Part shown: positions 20,616-32,869 of the stretch, in pieces
Position numbering within the stretch: position 1 is the first letter of the stretch
Layout: each line of letters begins with the position of its first letter
Notes under the pieces: model-generated
What the model was told of the DNA's origin: nothing
The model's input: the letters and a program-made list of their open reading frames with translations, nothing else
The model's database searches: none
Program-made: the position numbers and the translations under genes
Assembly: GCA_030847615.1 (NCBI GenBank)
Contig: JAUMIR010000003.1
Location: forward strand, 284,016,265-284,080,264
Direction: 5' to 3'
Origin: Gambelia wislizenii
Lineage: Eukaryota; Chordata; Lepidosauria; Squamata; Crotaphytidae
DNA: 64,000 nt

Positions 20616-21168
20616 ACCATGTAGCATGTAGCCCACACCGCTTAAAGGCTGGGTGAGTCTTTTCCTACCCTAAGCCCTCTTAGTTAGTTAGGGATCTTTT
20701 AAGTTTGTTTTAATATGTAGATTAAGATTGATATACCTTCAGTAAACTTTTGATATGCTTTTAAAACTGACTTCTTTGTTGTTTTAATGAGTCTAATTGA
20801 TTGGGTGATCAGACCACACATTTGAGTGTTAATTGAGCTGTGTCTGCATTCTGATGCCTTTTTACTCTGCTTACTTTGAAAGAAAAGGTTTTTACTTTTA
20901 AAGAAGATATATTTTTTTAAAAGGGCTAGATCCCTGAATTTTTAAAATACATTTTTAAACTTTAGACTCATACCTGCCAACATACACTCCCCTCAGAGTT
21001 GTGAGCAACGCTCAGTTGTTAGGAAGGATGTGAAAATACATGCCTTCAAACTGGACTTTTAAACTTTTTTTTGACTATTGGCTATGATTTTAGTGGTTCT
21101 ATTTTTAAAATAGTCTTGTAGTGATTGTTTTAATAGTTTTATTATTCAGTTTATTTTAAGGTCTTATC
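20616..21168. other. AT-rich sequence, nothing recognised
   Basis: Follows the copia fragment but shows no integrase continuation in any frame. Possibly older unrelated sequence. Confidence 0.35.
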
Positions 21169-21621
21169 CCAAAGGGGGAACAGTGCTCAACCCAAAGGGG
21201 GAACAGTGCTCAACCCAGAGAAAATGGAGCAGATGATGCAGTAGGGGAAAGACAGCACAGAATTGGTAAAGAGGCAGTTCAGGAATACCTGGCCAGTATA
21301 AATGAGTTCAAGTCTCCAGGGCCAGATGAACTTCATCCAAGGGTATTAAAAGAACTGGCAGAAGTAATCTCAAAACCACTGTCAATAATCTTTGAGAATT
21401 CCTGGAAAACAGGAGAGGTCACAGCAGACTGGAAGAGGGTAATTGTTGTCCTCATCTTTCAAAAGGGGAAAAAAAGAAGAACCAAATAATTACCACCCAG
21501 CCATCCCGACATCAATACTAGGAAAGATTCTTGAGCAGATCAATAAACAGACAGTCTGTAACCACTTAGAAAGGAATGCTGTGATCACTAAAAGTCAACA
21601 TGGATTTCTCAAAAACAAGTC

Positions 21622-21711
21622 AGGGATGCTTAGATCGTGATTTCCTGTGTGGCAGGGGGTTGGACTGGATGGCCCTTGTGGTCTCTTCCAACTCTACAAT
21701 TCTATGATTCT
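21622..21711 (+). mobile_element. 90-bp CR1 3' end nested in CR1
   Basis: GGCCCTTGTGGTCTCTTCCA and TTCTATGATTCTA identify a CR1 3' terminus inserted in the RT coding sequence of another CR1. AAGTC flanks both sides (21,617-21,621 and 21,712-21,716), a 5-bp target duplication. Confidence 0.85.
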
Positions 21712-22135
21712 AAGTCGTGCCAGACTAATCTTATCTCTTTTTTTTGGATAGAGTTACAAACTTGATAGATGAAGGGAATGCTGTGAATGTAGTGTATCTT
21801 GATTTCAGTAAGGCTTTTGACAAGGTCTCTCATGATATTCTTGCAAAAAAGTTAGTAACCTGTGGGCTAGGCAATGCAACAGTTAGGTGGATTGGTAATT
21901 GGTTGACTGACTGAACCCAAAGGATAGTCACAAATGGCTTCTCTTCATCCTGGAAGGAAGTGGCTAGTGGGGTGCCACAGGGTTCTGTCCTAGGCCCAGT
22001 GCTATTCAACATCTTTATCAATGACTTGGATGAGGGAATAGAGGGTATGCTTATCAAGTTTGCAGATGACACCAAATTAGGAGGGGTAGCTAACCCCAGA
22101 GGACAGGATCAGAATCCAAAATGACCTGAACAGAT

Positions 22136-22730
22136 TGTTGAAATGTGTAAAAATGCACTGTTTAAAATATCAGGGTATGTTGTCCCTGTTTAAACATCCA
22201 CACTGTACTTCACACGTTAGTGGAGAATACAGCCAGTTTAGCAGAGTTTAATGTTAACGCAGCAGCATCTAGCGTCAGAATGTTAGCATACATAGCTTGT
22301 TAAATAACCAAACACCCTTTGTCTTTTCCCAAGTTGTTTAACTAGCAAAATAACCACTCAAGACTCAAAAGTTAGTTTAAAAAGTACAAAAGCTTCATTA
22401 CTCACAGTTTAGAGAGCTCATTCTTGGCAGGAACAAAAAACTTCATCAAAACAAACTAAAACTAGTTCAAAATACTTAAAAACTACATTGTTACAAGTCT
22501 ATATTCAGGACACCCCTTTCGGGGTCCTCTCAGTTCAAAGGCCCATGAGGTTTGTTAAGGATCATGGCTTCTGGAACAAAGAAGAATACTCAGACACTCC
22601 CCTTCATCCCAGATTCCCCAATAGCAAAACTTCAGGAAGTTACATCAGCTCAACTCATATGGCTTCTCAGTTAACCCTTCAATAGAAGAACCATTTCCAC
22701 TTACCGGACTGCAAACTATATTTTCCAACA
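22136..22730 (-). mobile_element. solo LTR, 595 bp, inserted in CR1
   Basis: The ends are TGTTG...CAACA, with exact 5-bp repeats CAGAT at 22,131-22,135 and 22,731-22,735. The CR1 RT frame (DLNRLESWT) resumes after it. On the minus strand an AATGAAGCTTTTGTAC motif resembles a poly(A) signal region, suggesting minus orientation. There is no internal gag or pol. The 5-bp duplication fits Ty3/gypsy or some endogenous retroviruses, and the class is undecided. Confidence 0.88.
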
Positions 22731-23699
22731 CAGATTAGAAAGCTGGACCCAAAATAGCAAAATGAATTTCAACAGGGAGAAATGTAGGATACTACACTTG
22801 GGCAGTAAAAATGAAATGGACAGATATGGGTGACGCCTGGCTTGATGGCAGTACATATGAAAGGGATCTAGGAGTCTTAGTGGACCACAAGCTGAACATG
22901 AGTCAGCAGTGTGATGCAGCAGCTAAAAAAGCCAATTCTAGGCTGCATTAGTAGGAGTATAGTATCTAGATGAAGGGAAGTAATAGAGCCACTCTATTCT
23001 GCTTTGGCCAGACCTCACCTGGAATACTATGTCCAGTTCTGGGCACCACAATTCAAGAAAGAGACTGAGAAGCTGGAACGTGTCCAGAGGTGGGCGACCA
23101 GGCTGGAGGGAGTTCTGGAAGCCATGCCCTATGAGGAGCAGCTTAGGGAGCTGGGCATATTTAGTCTGGAGAAGAGAAGGTTGAGAGGTGATATGATAGC
23201 CATGTTTAAATATTTGAAGGGATGTCATACTGAAGATGGGGGAAGCTTGTTTTCTGCTGCTCCAGAGACTAGGACATGGAGCAATGGGTTCAAACTACAG
23301 GAAAAGAGATTCCATCTAAACATTAGGAAGAACTTCCTGACTATAAGAGATGTTCAGAAGTGGAATACACTGCTTGGGAGTGTGGTGGAGTTTCCTTCTT
23401 TGGTTTTTAAGCAGAGGCTGGATGGCCATCTGTTGGGAATGATTTGATTGAGTATTCCTGCATGGCAGGAGGTTGACTGGATGGCCCTTGTGGTCTCTTC
23501 CAACTCTGTGATTCTATGAAAAGATGATGTTAGTTGCCATGAATGCTATTTTTTTTTAATCAGAAAGATGGGACAGAAATATTCAGAATGAGAATAAGAA
23601 TTTAAAAAAATATTGTTGTGAGGACTTTTCAATGGATAAGCATACTATAAAATTGTGGATTGTTTTAAAATGTCTTGGTTTTACATGTTCTTTTAAAAT

Positions 23700-23823
23700 G
23701 ATAAATGTTTTTTAACTGATATGTGTTTTTAACCAACATTATGTTTATTTGTTAATTGTTGTTCCCCACCTCGATCCATAGGGAGAGGTTGGTAAGAAAT
23801 CATCATCATCATCATCATCATCG
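23700..23823 (+). mobile_element. L2/SINE-type 3' tail with (CAT)n
   Basis: The block GTTCCCCACCTCGATCCATA followed by GGGAGAGGTTGGTAAGAAAT and an (ATC)n run is the tail type shared by squamate L2 LINEs and their SINEs. Confidence 0.55.
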
Positions 23824-25302
23824 AGCACATACAAACAGATAATGTTTTAAAAGTTGACACTTAAGAGACTCCATTTCCACTAATGTCCAAAGCAGAATAA
23901 TGATAGTGTTTCCCCTCCATAATAAACACACATTGAAATGAGGATTCCCGATCCCTTTCCTGATCACTGCTTTGATGTATTTTGTGAGGAAATCTGCTTT
24001 TAAGATATACACATGGAATTCACAGATGACAGCATCATGCTTATAATTTGTCATTTGAAGTCTTATATTGTTTGTATTTAATTTCAGCTTGTTAAATTGA
24101 CTCTTACAATGCAATCATAACTAAGTTTTATTGTAGCACTATGGTATATGAGGTCCACAGGTTATTAGACTTCACCTTCCATCACTCCTACGAGCTATGC
24201 AGGCTAAAGTTGATGGGAATTGCAGTCAGACAACATGCAGAGGGGCACATGTTCCCCAGCTTCAATGAGACTTACTCTCAGGTGCAGTTATTGGAATTAT
24301 ACACTTTGGGACTCATCTGATGTTATTGTGAACTACAGTCTCTTGTCTTTGATTTACCTTCATTTTGTAAAATTCTCCTTTAGGCCAGTCATTACTATAT
24401 ATCTGCCAACTCTCTATGCTGTTCTGTTAGCATACATAAACAGAGGCCACTATAAACTGGGTAGCCTTTAAGCTGCCTCAGGATTATTTTTTGTTTGTTT
24501 TACTCAGGGCTCAAAACATTTTGCTGCCAGATGTGGAGCAGTAAATTATGTGGACAAGCAAATGCACACGCACGCACACACACACACACACACACACACA
24601 TCTAGTCCTCAAACCCTGCCAAATTATTTTGGCACATGAAATAGAATATACTACAAGCACCTCTCCCTACCTCTGGCAAGGAAGAAAAAAGTTGATGCTC
24701 TTCAAAACCTGCTGCCTGAGGTTGCTGTCTTACTCTGTCTAATGGTAGGATCAGTCTTGTTTTTACTATTACACAGATTCTTATGGTTGCCCTTCTGGGA
24801 TTTTTTATTCAGTGACAGATTTAAGATGGCAAGCAACAAGAGCCTTGCTGTATGATAACATCTTTTACCTAATGCGAGGCCATTAGTTTCACATTTTTCT
24901 GAGATATTTAAACATAGGAACTATAATAACTAGTGTATGTATCAGCTGGGATTTCTCCATCTGCAGTTTTCAAATTCAGCTTGGCCCCAAAGGACTAATC
25001 AATATTGCAGGCAATTATTCTTAGTACATAGACCAACGAAATCACATGCTTCTTTTCCTACCTTTTCCTCCTCGCTTAACAAAAATGTTTTCCAAAGCAT
25101 AACAGAGAAAATAGATTTTTTTTTTTAAAAAAACAGCAACTAATCTCTTAGGTTCTGCAATAGTTCAGCTACCTAATAACCAGCTATTTTACATCAGGTC
25201 TTTATCCAGTTCTGGGGAATAGTTAACTAAGGATACTATGGCTGAAATGTTTTAATAGGCATAAGCTGTGGGTTGCACATTTAGAAGGCATTTGCTTTGG
25301 AG
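23824..25302. other. mostly unique sequence
   Basis: Contains a family Q MITE (24,141-24,255) and a (CA)n microsatellite (24,563-24,601). Nothing else recognised. Confidence 0.4.
24141..24255. mobile_element. palindromic MITE (family Q), diverged
   Basis: GAGGTCCACAGGTTATTAG on the left and its degenerate inverse near GTCAGACAACATGCAGAGGG on the right, around TGATGGGAATTGCAGTC. Confidence 0.5.
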
Positions 25303-25503
25303 CCAGTGGCATCTGGTTGCTTGCATGTCAACCGAGCAGTGAATCCACTCTGGATTTTAGTCTGAACTTTAAGGAGGCTATCCAAAGGGCTGGCCCCTAC
25401 TCTCCAAATAGGTGCAGTACCTTGGATGCCTTATTTAAAGTTTGGACTGAAACCCAAAGTGGATTTACTGCACCACTGGCATGGAAGCAACTAGCATCTA
25501 CTG
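25303..25503. mobile_element. foldback hAT-like MITE, 201 bp
   Basis: Starts CAGTGGCATCTGGTTGC and ends with the inverse CTAGCATCTACTG. The arms pair over about 85 bp, including TTTTAGTCTGAACTTTAA against TTTAAAGTTTGGACTGAAAC. Flanking octamers TTTGGAGC and TTTGAAAT agree at 5 of 8. Related copies lie at 51,863, 63,725 and partly at 10,050. CAG ends and possible 8-bp duplication suggest hAT. Confidence 0.7.
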
Positions 25504-25876
25504 TTTGAAATACAGTTACGAGGATTTTTAAAAGCCTCACAAAGTCAACCTAGAATGACCTCCTGTCATTAGTTTTCATAGTTACAGTATTTCTCTGAGC
25601 ATTTGTTTCTAGTCTCAGCCTCTGGAGCTCTACTGCAAATCTGCTAAGTTAAAAATGGCCAAGTCCTGCAAATAGTTACCGTATGTATGATTCTTTTCCT
25701 CTGATTAGTCCAATTCGTCTCATAGCAATGAGCTTGCAGTAAAAATAAGGATCATAAATTAGTTTCAAAGAAGACTGACAGTGTCACTGCCTAATGAAAA
25801 CAAATATTCCATCATTGTGATCATCACCAATTCCCCACCTATTCCCCAAATATCCATTAGATTAGGACTGTATCAA

Positions 25877-26115
25877 GCTCCAGGAACAGAGATTCCACCT
25901 CAACATGAGGAGGAACTTTTTGACAGTAAGAGCTGTTCAGCAGTGGAACACACTCCCTCGGAGCGTGGTGGGGTCTCCTTCCTTGGAGGTCTTTAAACAG
26001 AGGCTGGATGGCCATCTGTCGGGGATGCTTTGATCGTGATTTCCTGCATGGCAGGGGGGTTGGACTGGATGGCCCTCGTGGTCTCTTCCAACTCTGCAAT
26101 TCTATGATTCTAAGC
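25877..26115 (+). pseudogene. CR1 LINE 3' end
   Basis: Covers the last ORF2 segment (matching FHLNIRKNFLTIRDVQKWNT of the 23.3-kb copy) and the 3' UTR GGACTGGATGGCCCTCGTGG through TTCTATGATTCTA. It is 5'-truncated to 239 bp. Confidence 0.88.
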
Positions 26116-28934
26116 AATGGTGGTACAAAACGATCAGAAATGTTCCCAGGTGTTTTGAATAAAAATATTCAGAACCTTGCCAAAGCTGTTGAAATATTTT
26201 TTCCCTACAGGTCAGCAGATCAGTGCTTGAATTATTGGGAGGGTAAGAAGAAAGGAACACTTGAGCCCTCTGGCCTTGCAGTTATTTGATTTGGTCTCAA
26301 AGGCAAGCACAAATGAGTGATGGAAGAAAGAAGAAGGACCTCCAGAGGAGAAAGTTAGTGGGTAAATGCAGGCATAGGTCCATTGACAGCCCCTGCTGAA
26401 GCCCCTTCCCAAAACTGAAGCCAGCAGTACTCAGCTCTCTGCTAATGTTTTGTGACAACCCCCTTTTGCTATTGTTTTTAGACTGTTTCAGGGATAATTG
26501 GAATGGCTAGAATTGGGGAGAGTCAGAGCATGGTTCTGTTGTAGATTTGGTGGAGAGTCCCCCTATATTTCTTCCTCATAGTCCAAGTTCTGCAGCAGCT
26601 ACACATTCACCATAATTCTCTTCTTTCAGTGGAGTGCTCATGTAGTGTTACGGGGGGCAGACGTTGAGCTGGATGATCTCACAGGATCCTGTCCATCCTT
26701 ATGGTTCTATGATTGTAAGAAGAACTGGTCATGCAGTCAAACAAACTGGATCAGTTTAGCCTGGCAGATTCATTCCTTCTGTTATGGACACCAGCTGACA
26801 GAACTTGATGGCTGTGTTTATCAATGGCCAGTAAAGATTTAAATGATTCCTCCCCACCCCTTCTCCTCTACCAGCTGGGGATGATCTAACCTAGAGGTCT
26901 GTGTGAAGGAACAGCCTGTGGAGACAGAGAAAAAAGACACAGAAATAGAACCAACTTTGAATTCTGGATGCATCCTAGGGTGATGGAGAGCTTGGAAGTA
27001 ACATGATGGAAGCAACAGCATTACCAATAACATGTTACTTCGGGTGGCAACAAGGGGATAATAGTGCCATTTTTGTGGATTGTTATTTTAATGTTATTTT
27101 CTGCATGTAAGGAGTAACAATTCTTTGTGGCCATACTGGAGTACTGTAGTTTTAGTCATTTCTGTATTCAAATTATCTTTTTTGGTGAACTGGTGATGGT
27201 GTAGCTAAAAAAAATGTCAACAATATAGTACTCTAGTGATAACAAGTGGCAACTATTTTAGATAACTTTAAAAGAGATGTTCCAAACTCTGGGATGCAGG
27301 CTATTCTACTGACATAACTGATGTGGGAGTGCTAGATTTTCAGAGTAATAGCTGTGAGCACTGCCTTTTACTGACCAGTACATTTGGTAATAAACAGAAA
27401 TGTTCTTCAATGCAGAAGCCTTCTGTTACCTCCTTCCAAAGGAAACTCAGGCCAGTGCTGTACCCCTGAAACCCCTCATGATTCATAGAACCCTAACAAT
27501 AATTTCATTGTAATTGCTGTAATCAGAAGATGATGCTATTGGTTTACCAGCCGTAAACATGCTGACATCATTTCACAACAACAGCTGTTGCTGGGCACAG
27601 TGCAATTTGGTAATCAAACATCTAGAAAATTGGCAGTGTTAAGAGAAATGAAAGAAGGTTAACTGGAATCCCAGAAGTTGTTCCAATATGAAAATCAAAC
27701 AGGCCTGTTTTATCTATCTAGTTATTCTGACAGTCACATAAAGAATGGGTAAGTACCCAATGAAATCCAGATAACAGTTTAAGTACCTGCTTTCTAATAC
27801 ATCTTTCTTCAGTTTGATGACCTTAGATGTGCTGGTCAACAACTTCTATTCTCCCAGCTCAGCACAGCATTGCTCCAGCCTCTGAATTTCATTGCCTCAA
27901 GTCATCAGTCATCTCCCAGCATCAGCATCAGATGCTGTCTTGCAGTTTCTAAAATGCAATTTCCATTACTATTGGGCATCGAATTTTGAAAGATACGATA
28001 TAGTGGCCATTCAGCTCCTATTATCCTCTTACAGCAGTGTCATGTGAATGAGTGAAGAAGGAAAGAAGTGTGGAGCAACTGCTAAATGCCGTGCGGCTGA
28101 CAATTCTGCCTTTTGGTAGTAGTCAGCAGCAACGATGGGAAAGGGTGCAATGGCAGAATGGACATCAGCCTCCAGATCATGTGGTTCCCATCAGTGGCTT
28201 GAGTATGCTAGGACTGTGTGTTGCCCCAACTGGAGAACACTAAGAATGGCGGGAGAAAAAAAAATGTAGGAGAATGAATTTAAGGTCAATAAATAGGTAG
28301 CAGAATTGGCAGAGGTTCCAATTGGGTTTTACTGGTGTTTGTTGTTGCTTCTGTGTCTACTAATTCTGTGTTGTTCTGTTTTTAGGGCACTGGTTGTAGC
28401 AACTTCTTGGATCTGTATTAGGCTCTTCCAAAGGTTTCCCCCCCCGCAACCAGGGCATGGTTTGCTGAAGTGGTCCTGTGGTCTGCAGGCCTAATTTTCT
28501 CCTTTGAATTTCCAAAATTTTCATAGCAGTACAATTCTTTCCCCTCAAAAACAAAAAACAAAACAAAACAAAAAGACAGAAAAAGGAAGAGAAGGATATA
28601 TTTTTGTTACACTATGTTTCAGAATGATAACGAAGCCCACTTAAGGGTGGGAATAAAACGATGCTGTTGGTACTGTGGAAAACTCTTTGAGAACTACAGC
28701 AGCAATACCAGAACTTCTAGCAACCTTTGAACACATATGCCTTATCTGAAGCACCCCACTTGGTAGTTTGTATAGCCAAATCTTGCCTGTGGACCTCTAC
28801 TAGCTATACATGTCTGAGAGTAAGCTTTGGCATGTCACTGCTAACCTGTATTTAAGGTGTAATGCAACCAAGATTGCATGCAGCAGGATTCCTTTCCCTT
28901 CCGTTATGTTTAGACAGATTTGCAGAGATGTTGG
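26116..28934. other. unique sequence, nothing firm
   Basis: A short CR1-terminus-like segment (GGATGATCTCACAGGATCCTG, 26,668-26,720) is the only hint of a family. The stretch 27,480-27,720 is repeat-free. No exon is convincing. Confidence 0.4.
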
Positions 28935-29110
28935 CAGTGGTTCTCAACCAGTGGGTCCCCAGATGTTGTTGGACTACAGTTCCCAGGAGCCCTCTGAGGT
29001 CTCACCTTGACAGCCAGGTTGTCTCCCAGGATTGTAGGATTGAACTCACAGCCTCACTAATGACAGGGAGGACCACCTGGCTATCAAGGTGAGACCTCAG
29101 AGGGCTCCTG

Positions 29111-29565
29111 GGGCCCATTTACACTGCAAAATAAGTCCATGAAGAATTTGCTAAGATTCCTAATAGTTCACACACATTGCGCTACAATATCACCTCACTC
29201 AGAAGGGGGGGGGCTAAAACATTCAAAAGTAGCATAATAAGGGCTTTTGCCACTTTTCCTGACTTTTTTTTTGAAAAAAAGTGCGACTTAGCACACTATT
29301 GATTGTGTGAACTAACATTTTGGAAAAGTCTGTGCCAGCAATCTTCCCAAAAAAAACAACGGCAGAGCTGAGCCATGATTGGTTGGAACTGACCAAGGAG
29401 GGGGTGGACTTGTAAGAGATGGAGGAGGCTCAAATGAAAAGATCCAGCCCCTGTTGTTTCCAGCCACGGAAAAGATCCAGCCAGTGCTACCCTCATCCCA
29501 ATCGCCCAACTGTCTGCCTCCTGGCTTGCTTGGCTGCTGTGGCAGAAGAATCCCCAGTTAGCCTC

Positions 29566-29604
<39 letters not shown>

Positions 29605-30014
29605 GGGAGGGAGGGAGAGTGGGTGAGGGGAAGGGGGGGCTTGACCAGGGGGATAGCTCCTCCATGGCTGAAAGGCTGCCTCCTTCCTCCCACCCTTCTC
29701 GCTTTGGGAAGAACAGAGAGCACTTCCTGCTAAGGCATGAAAACTAGCAGGTATTCCTCAGAGGAGGGAAAGATCCCAGCAGTTTCTCTCTCTCTCTCTC
29801 TCTCTCCCTCCCTCCCTCCCTCTCATCTTCCCAGCATCTTCCCCCAGATGTGCTTGGGAGGTCACACACCCCACCTTTGCCTGTGTGAACCAGAAAGTGA
29901 AAAACTAAACAGACCAACCGATTTCCCAATAAATCATGTAAACTAGCCAGCACTGGTCCGAAAAAGCACTAAAGCGCAAACTATCGCAATAAAAACTGCC
30001 ATGTAACTGAGCCC
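29111..30014. mobile_element. CWG-flanked inverted-repeat element, copy 3 (904 bp)
   Basis: Starts GGGCCCATTTACACTGC and ends CCATGTAACTGAGCCC. CTG flanks it at 29,108-29,110 and 30,015-30,017. The host palindrome's own opposite arm supplies the empty site (GGCTCCTGGGAACTG), confirming a 3-bp duplication. The interior has GT/GA and TC microsatellites and a GATTGGTT block shared with copies 1 and 4. No transposase. Confidence 0.85.
29565..29825. repeat. (GT)n(GA)n and (TC)n microsatellites
   Basis: GT/GA run at 29,567-29,606 and TC/CCCT run at 29,785-29,823, both inside the CWG-family element. Confidence 0.85.
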
Positions 30015-30066
30015 CTGGAAACTGTAGTCCAACAACATCTGGGGACCCACAGGTTGAGAACCACTG

Positions 30067-32080
30067 TGCTACAGATTCTGTAGTATAGTTAGGTGGAAAG
30101 TTGTTCCACTTACTGAAAAAATACATGAAAACAAGGATCATCTGTACAAATTGTTCTAGTATGAAGAATTAAACTCCTGTGGTTCCCCAGATTGGGCCAC
30201 ACTGCTATAATGCTTTCAATCCTGCTTTGTTTTCCTTCTTGTGAATAATCACTTAATGACATGTCAGCGTTCTGGAAATCAATGCTAATATTATAATCAT
30301 GTAATTTACAGCTCAGTTGCAAGAGCTGATTGCAGCCTTTCCGCACATGAAAATAATTTTCAGATTGCTGGGGAAAAGGAACAACTTTCTGCTACAGGAA
30401 ACTTAAAGAGAAAAGCTAAAGGATTTCAAAGGAAAATACTGGGTAAAAGAAAAAGAAGGTGAGGCTAATTTTTGAAATAGTGACCTAGGTGGAACAGAGA
30501 AGATAACCATGACAGCAGAGTTTGTACCAGAACATTAGGACTGGATCGCTAAAAAGGCACCAATGTGATCAAATTCAGAATAAAGTTTATCAGGCTATGA
30601 ACTTGAAACTAAATCTGTTGAGGCATCATTCTACCCAGGTTCAGTTCCTTTCAGTCCCATTGCTTTCAGCGAGAAAGATTTAAGCATGTGGATAATTTTT
30701 CTGTTGAAAAGAAGGGGACTTAAAATGCTTAACTCATGCTACATTGAGAGTGGTGTACGTTCATATCTGTGTGAGGTGAGAGAACAGTCGTTCATCCTCT
30801 TGTGACCCATATCACAAAGGGTGTAGTAGCAGAAGGTATGTTTCTTCATTGTTTTGTTTTTGTTATTTTTTAAAAAATAAAACAATCAATCCCCCCTTGC
30901 TTTTTAATAATTCATATGCCATTAGAATGATCCATGTTCCTATATTATATAGAATATTTGGCTCTGCAGCTTTCATGTAATTAAAAAGTTAATTTGTAGT
31001 TTTGTCAGGAAATAATTATTAACAAGGGTTATTGTGATACTTCAAGTAATTTGTGATTCTTATATAATAAAGGGACTGGATTATGGTAATGATACATGGT
31101 TAATTATTGCTAGACTTCTGCTTTTGATTAATGCTGTTCCAATTAAGGTGTTGATGCCTTGGTGCTAAACACCTGGGCAGATTGCCTAATTAGCTGCGAG
31201 AAACATGTACAGCATTTTCAGGTAATTATTTTAATTTTTAACAGTTGTTCTGTATCAAATCTGGAGTTTTCCTTCTGCCAGTTTGGTACAAAATGTGAGA
31301 AGCAGCAGTCTCAGAGGAACTCAACTATGTCCAGATATGTACATAATGGTAATTATGGTAGCAGGTACCAGGGTCTTCATTAATTTTTTAATGCCAAATG
31401 TTCTAGATCTATTTGATCTAAAACAGAAATATACATCCAGAACAGAAGATGGCCACAAATGTCTTTATAGAAGTTCTCTAAAAAACAAACAAACAAACCA
31501 GGGACCAAAGCAACTTTTTCTGAAAAAGATGAATAGTCTGATTTTAAGTATGACTACCTGGAAGTAAATCGTGTAATTAAATGGAGCTTGTACAACAGTC
31601 CAGGATCAAATCTGTCAAGCTACAAACAACAAACAAGCAGGGGCATTCCAAAAGGCAAAGTCAAATACTGTACAGTTCAAATTCAAATGGTCACATCAGA
31701 CACAATAAGGTTTCTGAATACCTTCTCATAACTGAGCACTTTGCTTAGGCACCTCCTACCAAGCCTGTGCTGAGTGGAATCAGCATCATTTCTGCAGGCT
31801 GGGAAGGGGTCCAGTCTCTACTTTGGACACAAGCTGAACTCCCTCTCTCCAGGAATAGAACCTGAAATGTCCCTGAAGGTTGTGGGTCTTGCAGGGGTAG
31901 CCAGTTCCTCACCAGTTTCTGGTTCTGAGGGCTCAAAGAAGTCTTCAGGCAGAGCCATGACATTTCCCAACAAGTCTATTGCCAATGTAGCCATGGATGA
32001 GGAATGCTGGGAGTTGCTGTCCAACAACATTGGGGGGGGGAGGCAGCACTATTCCCACGCCTGAGGTAGGGTGTTGATGT
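30067..32080. other. unique AT-rich sequence, possible conserved noncoding block
   Basis: About 30,880-31,180 is free of repeats and dense in TAATTA/ATTAAT-type motifs. The end (31,985-32,075) resembles one arm of family Q. No exon recognised. Confidence 0.4.
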
Positions 32081-32099
32081 TTGGAAACTTCCCCACATG

Positions 32100-32837
32100 T
32101 GGGTCAGAAGGTATCTCTAAGATCAAGTCTCGTGGTACATGCTCTGGTAACCTCCTGCCTTGATTTCTGTAATGCATTCTACATGGGGCTACCCTCGTGC
32201 TTAGTTCAGAAGCTTCAAGTAGTTCAGAATATGGCAGCCAGACTAGTCTCAGTTACATCTAGAAGAGACCATGTAACATTCATCTTAAGATCACTTCACT
32301 GGCTTCCCATCAGTTTCTGGGCCCTGTACAAGGTGTTGGTTATTACTTTTAAAGCCCTAAATGGCTTGGATCCAACCTATCTTTGGGACCGCCTTGTTCC
32401 ATATAATCCTCCCCATACACTCATGTCCTCTGGGAGGAATTTGCTACAACCTTTAAAAACTAGGCTTTCTACGACCTCCAAGAGGACCTTTTCGGCTATT
32501 GCTCCCAGACTATGGAATGGCCTGCCGGATGCGATCGGTCACATTACCACCATAAATAGCTTTTAAAAAGCTCTTAAAGTGGATCTCTTCTAGCAGTCCT
32601 TTCCTGAATAGATACCCGCCCATCAGAAAAGAAAATCTAATTTGTCGCAACTTTGCCATAGCCACTGTTTACTGTTTAATTTTAGAATTTTAAGTGTTTT
32701 AATTTCTGAATTACCTAATAGTATATTAAGGGGGTGGGTGGGATGGAAGGTTTTGGATGTATATTTTAAATGTTGTAAGCTGCCGTGATTGCATTTTGTA
32801 GAGGAGCGGGATATAAATAAATTATTATTACTACTAC

Positions 32838-32869
<32 letters not shown>
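32100..32869 (+). pseudogene. L2 LINE C-terminal RT and 3' UTR
   Basis: A long frame encodes CLDFCNAFYMGLPSCLVQKL, QNMAARLVSVTSRRDH, SLHWLPISFWALYKVLVITF, KALNGLDPTYLWDRLVPY and APRLWNGLPD. These blocks in this order define the C-terminus of L2 LINE proteins. The 3' UTR ends GGAGCGGGATATAAATAAAT with an (ATT)n tail (32,824-32,869). It is 5'-truncated and only the last quarter of the protein is present. It is one of the best preserved frames in the window. Confidence 0.92.

Larger units (their letters stand above)
21169..23522 (+). pseudogene. CR1 LINE, 5'-truncated, split by solo LTR and small CR1
   Basis: Reverse transcriptase starts near EAVQEYLASIN (21.26 kb). It passes SPGPDELHPRVLKEL, the [10 protein letters not shown] region (21.97 kb) and FADDTKLGG (22.06 kb, the catalytic box), then the DLNRLESWT region split by the LTR. 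It resumes with the thumb region and ends in the 3' UTR at about 23.52 kb with GATTCTATGA. Stops and frameshifts occur. A 23-bp tandem duplication (CCCAAAGGGGGAACAGTGCT...) sits exactly at the 5' end (21,169-21,214). Confidence 0.92.
28935..30066. mobile_element. palindromic hAT MITE interrupted by a CWG-family element
   Basis: Outer ends CAGTGGTTCTCAACCAGTGG and GGTTGAGAACCACTG are inverted and extend through ATGTTGTTGGACTACAGTTC and its inverse. Inside, 28,988-29,021 and 29,075-29,107 are inverted copies differing at about one base in 33. Without the insert the element is a roughly 230-bp almost perfect foldback. The terminal sequence is of the Charlie/hAT type. A clean 8-bp target duplication was not found. 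Confidence 0.82.

Noticed and set aside
23803..23823. CRISPR-like or satellite array
   Set aside because: Simple trinucleotide tail of an L2/SINE-type repeat. No spacers, and CRISPR is not expected in a vertebrate.
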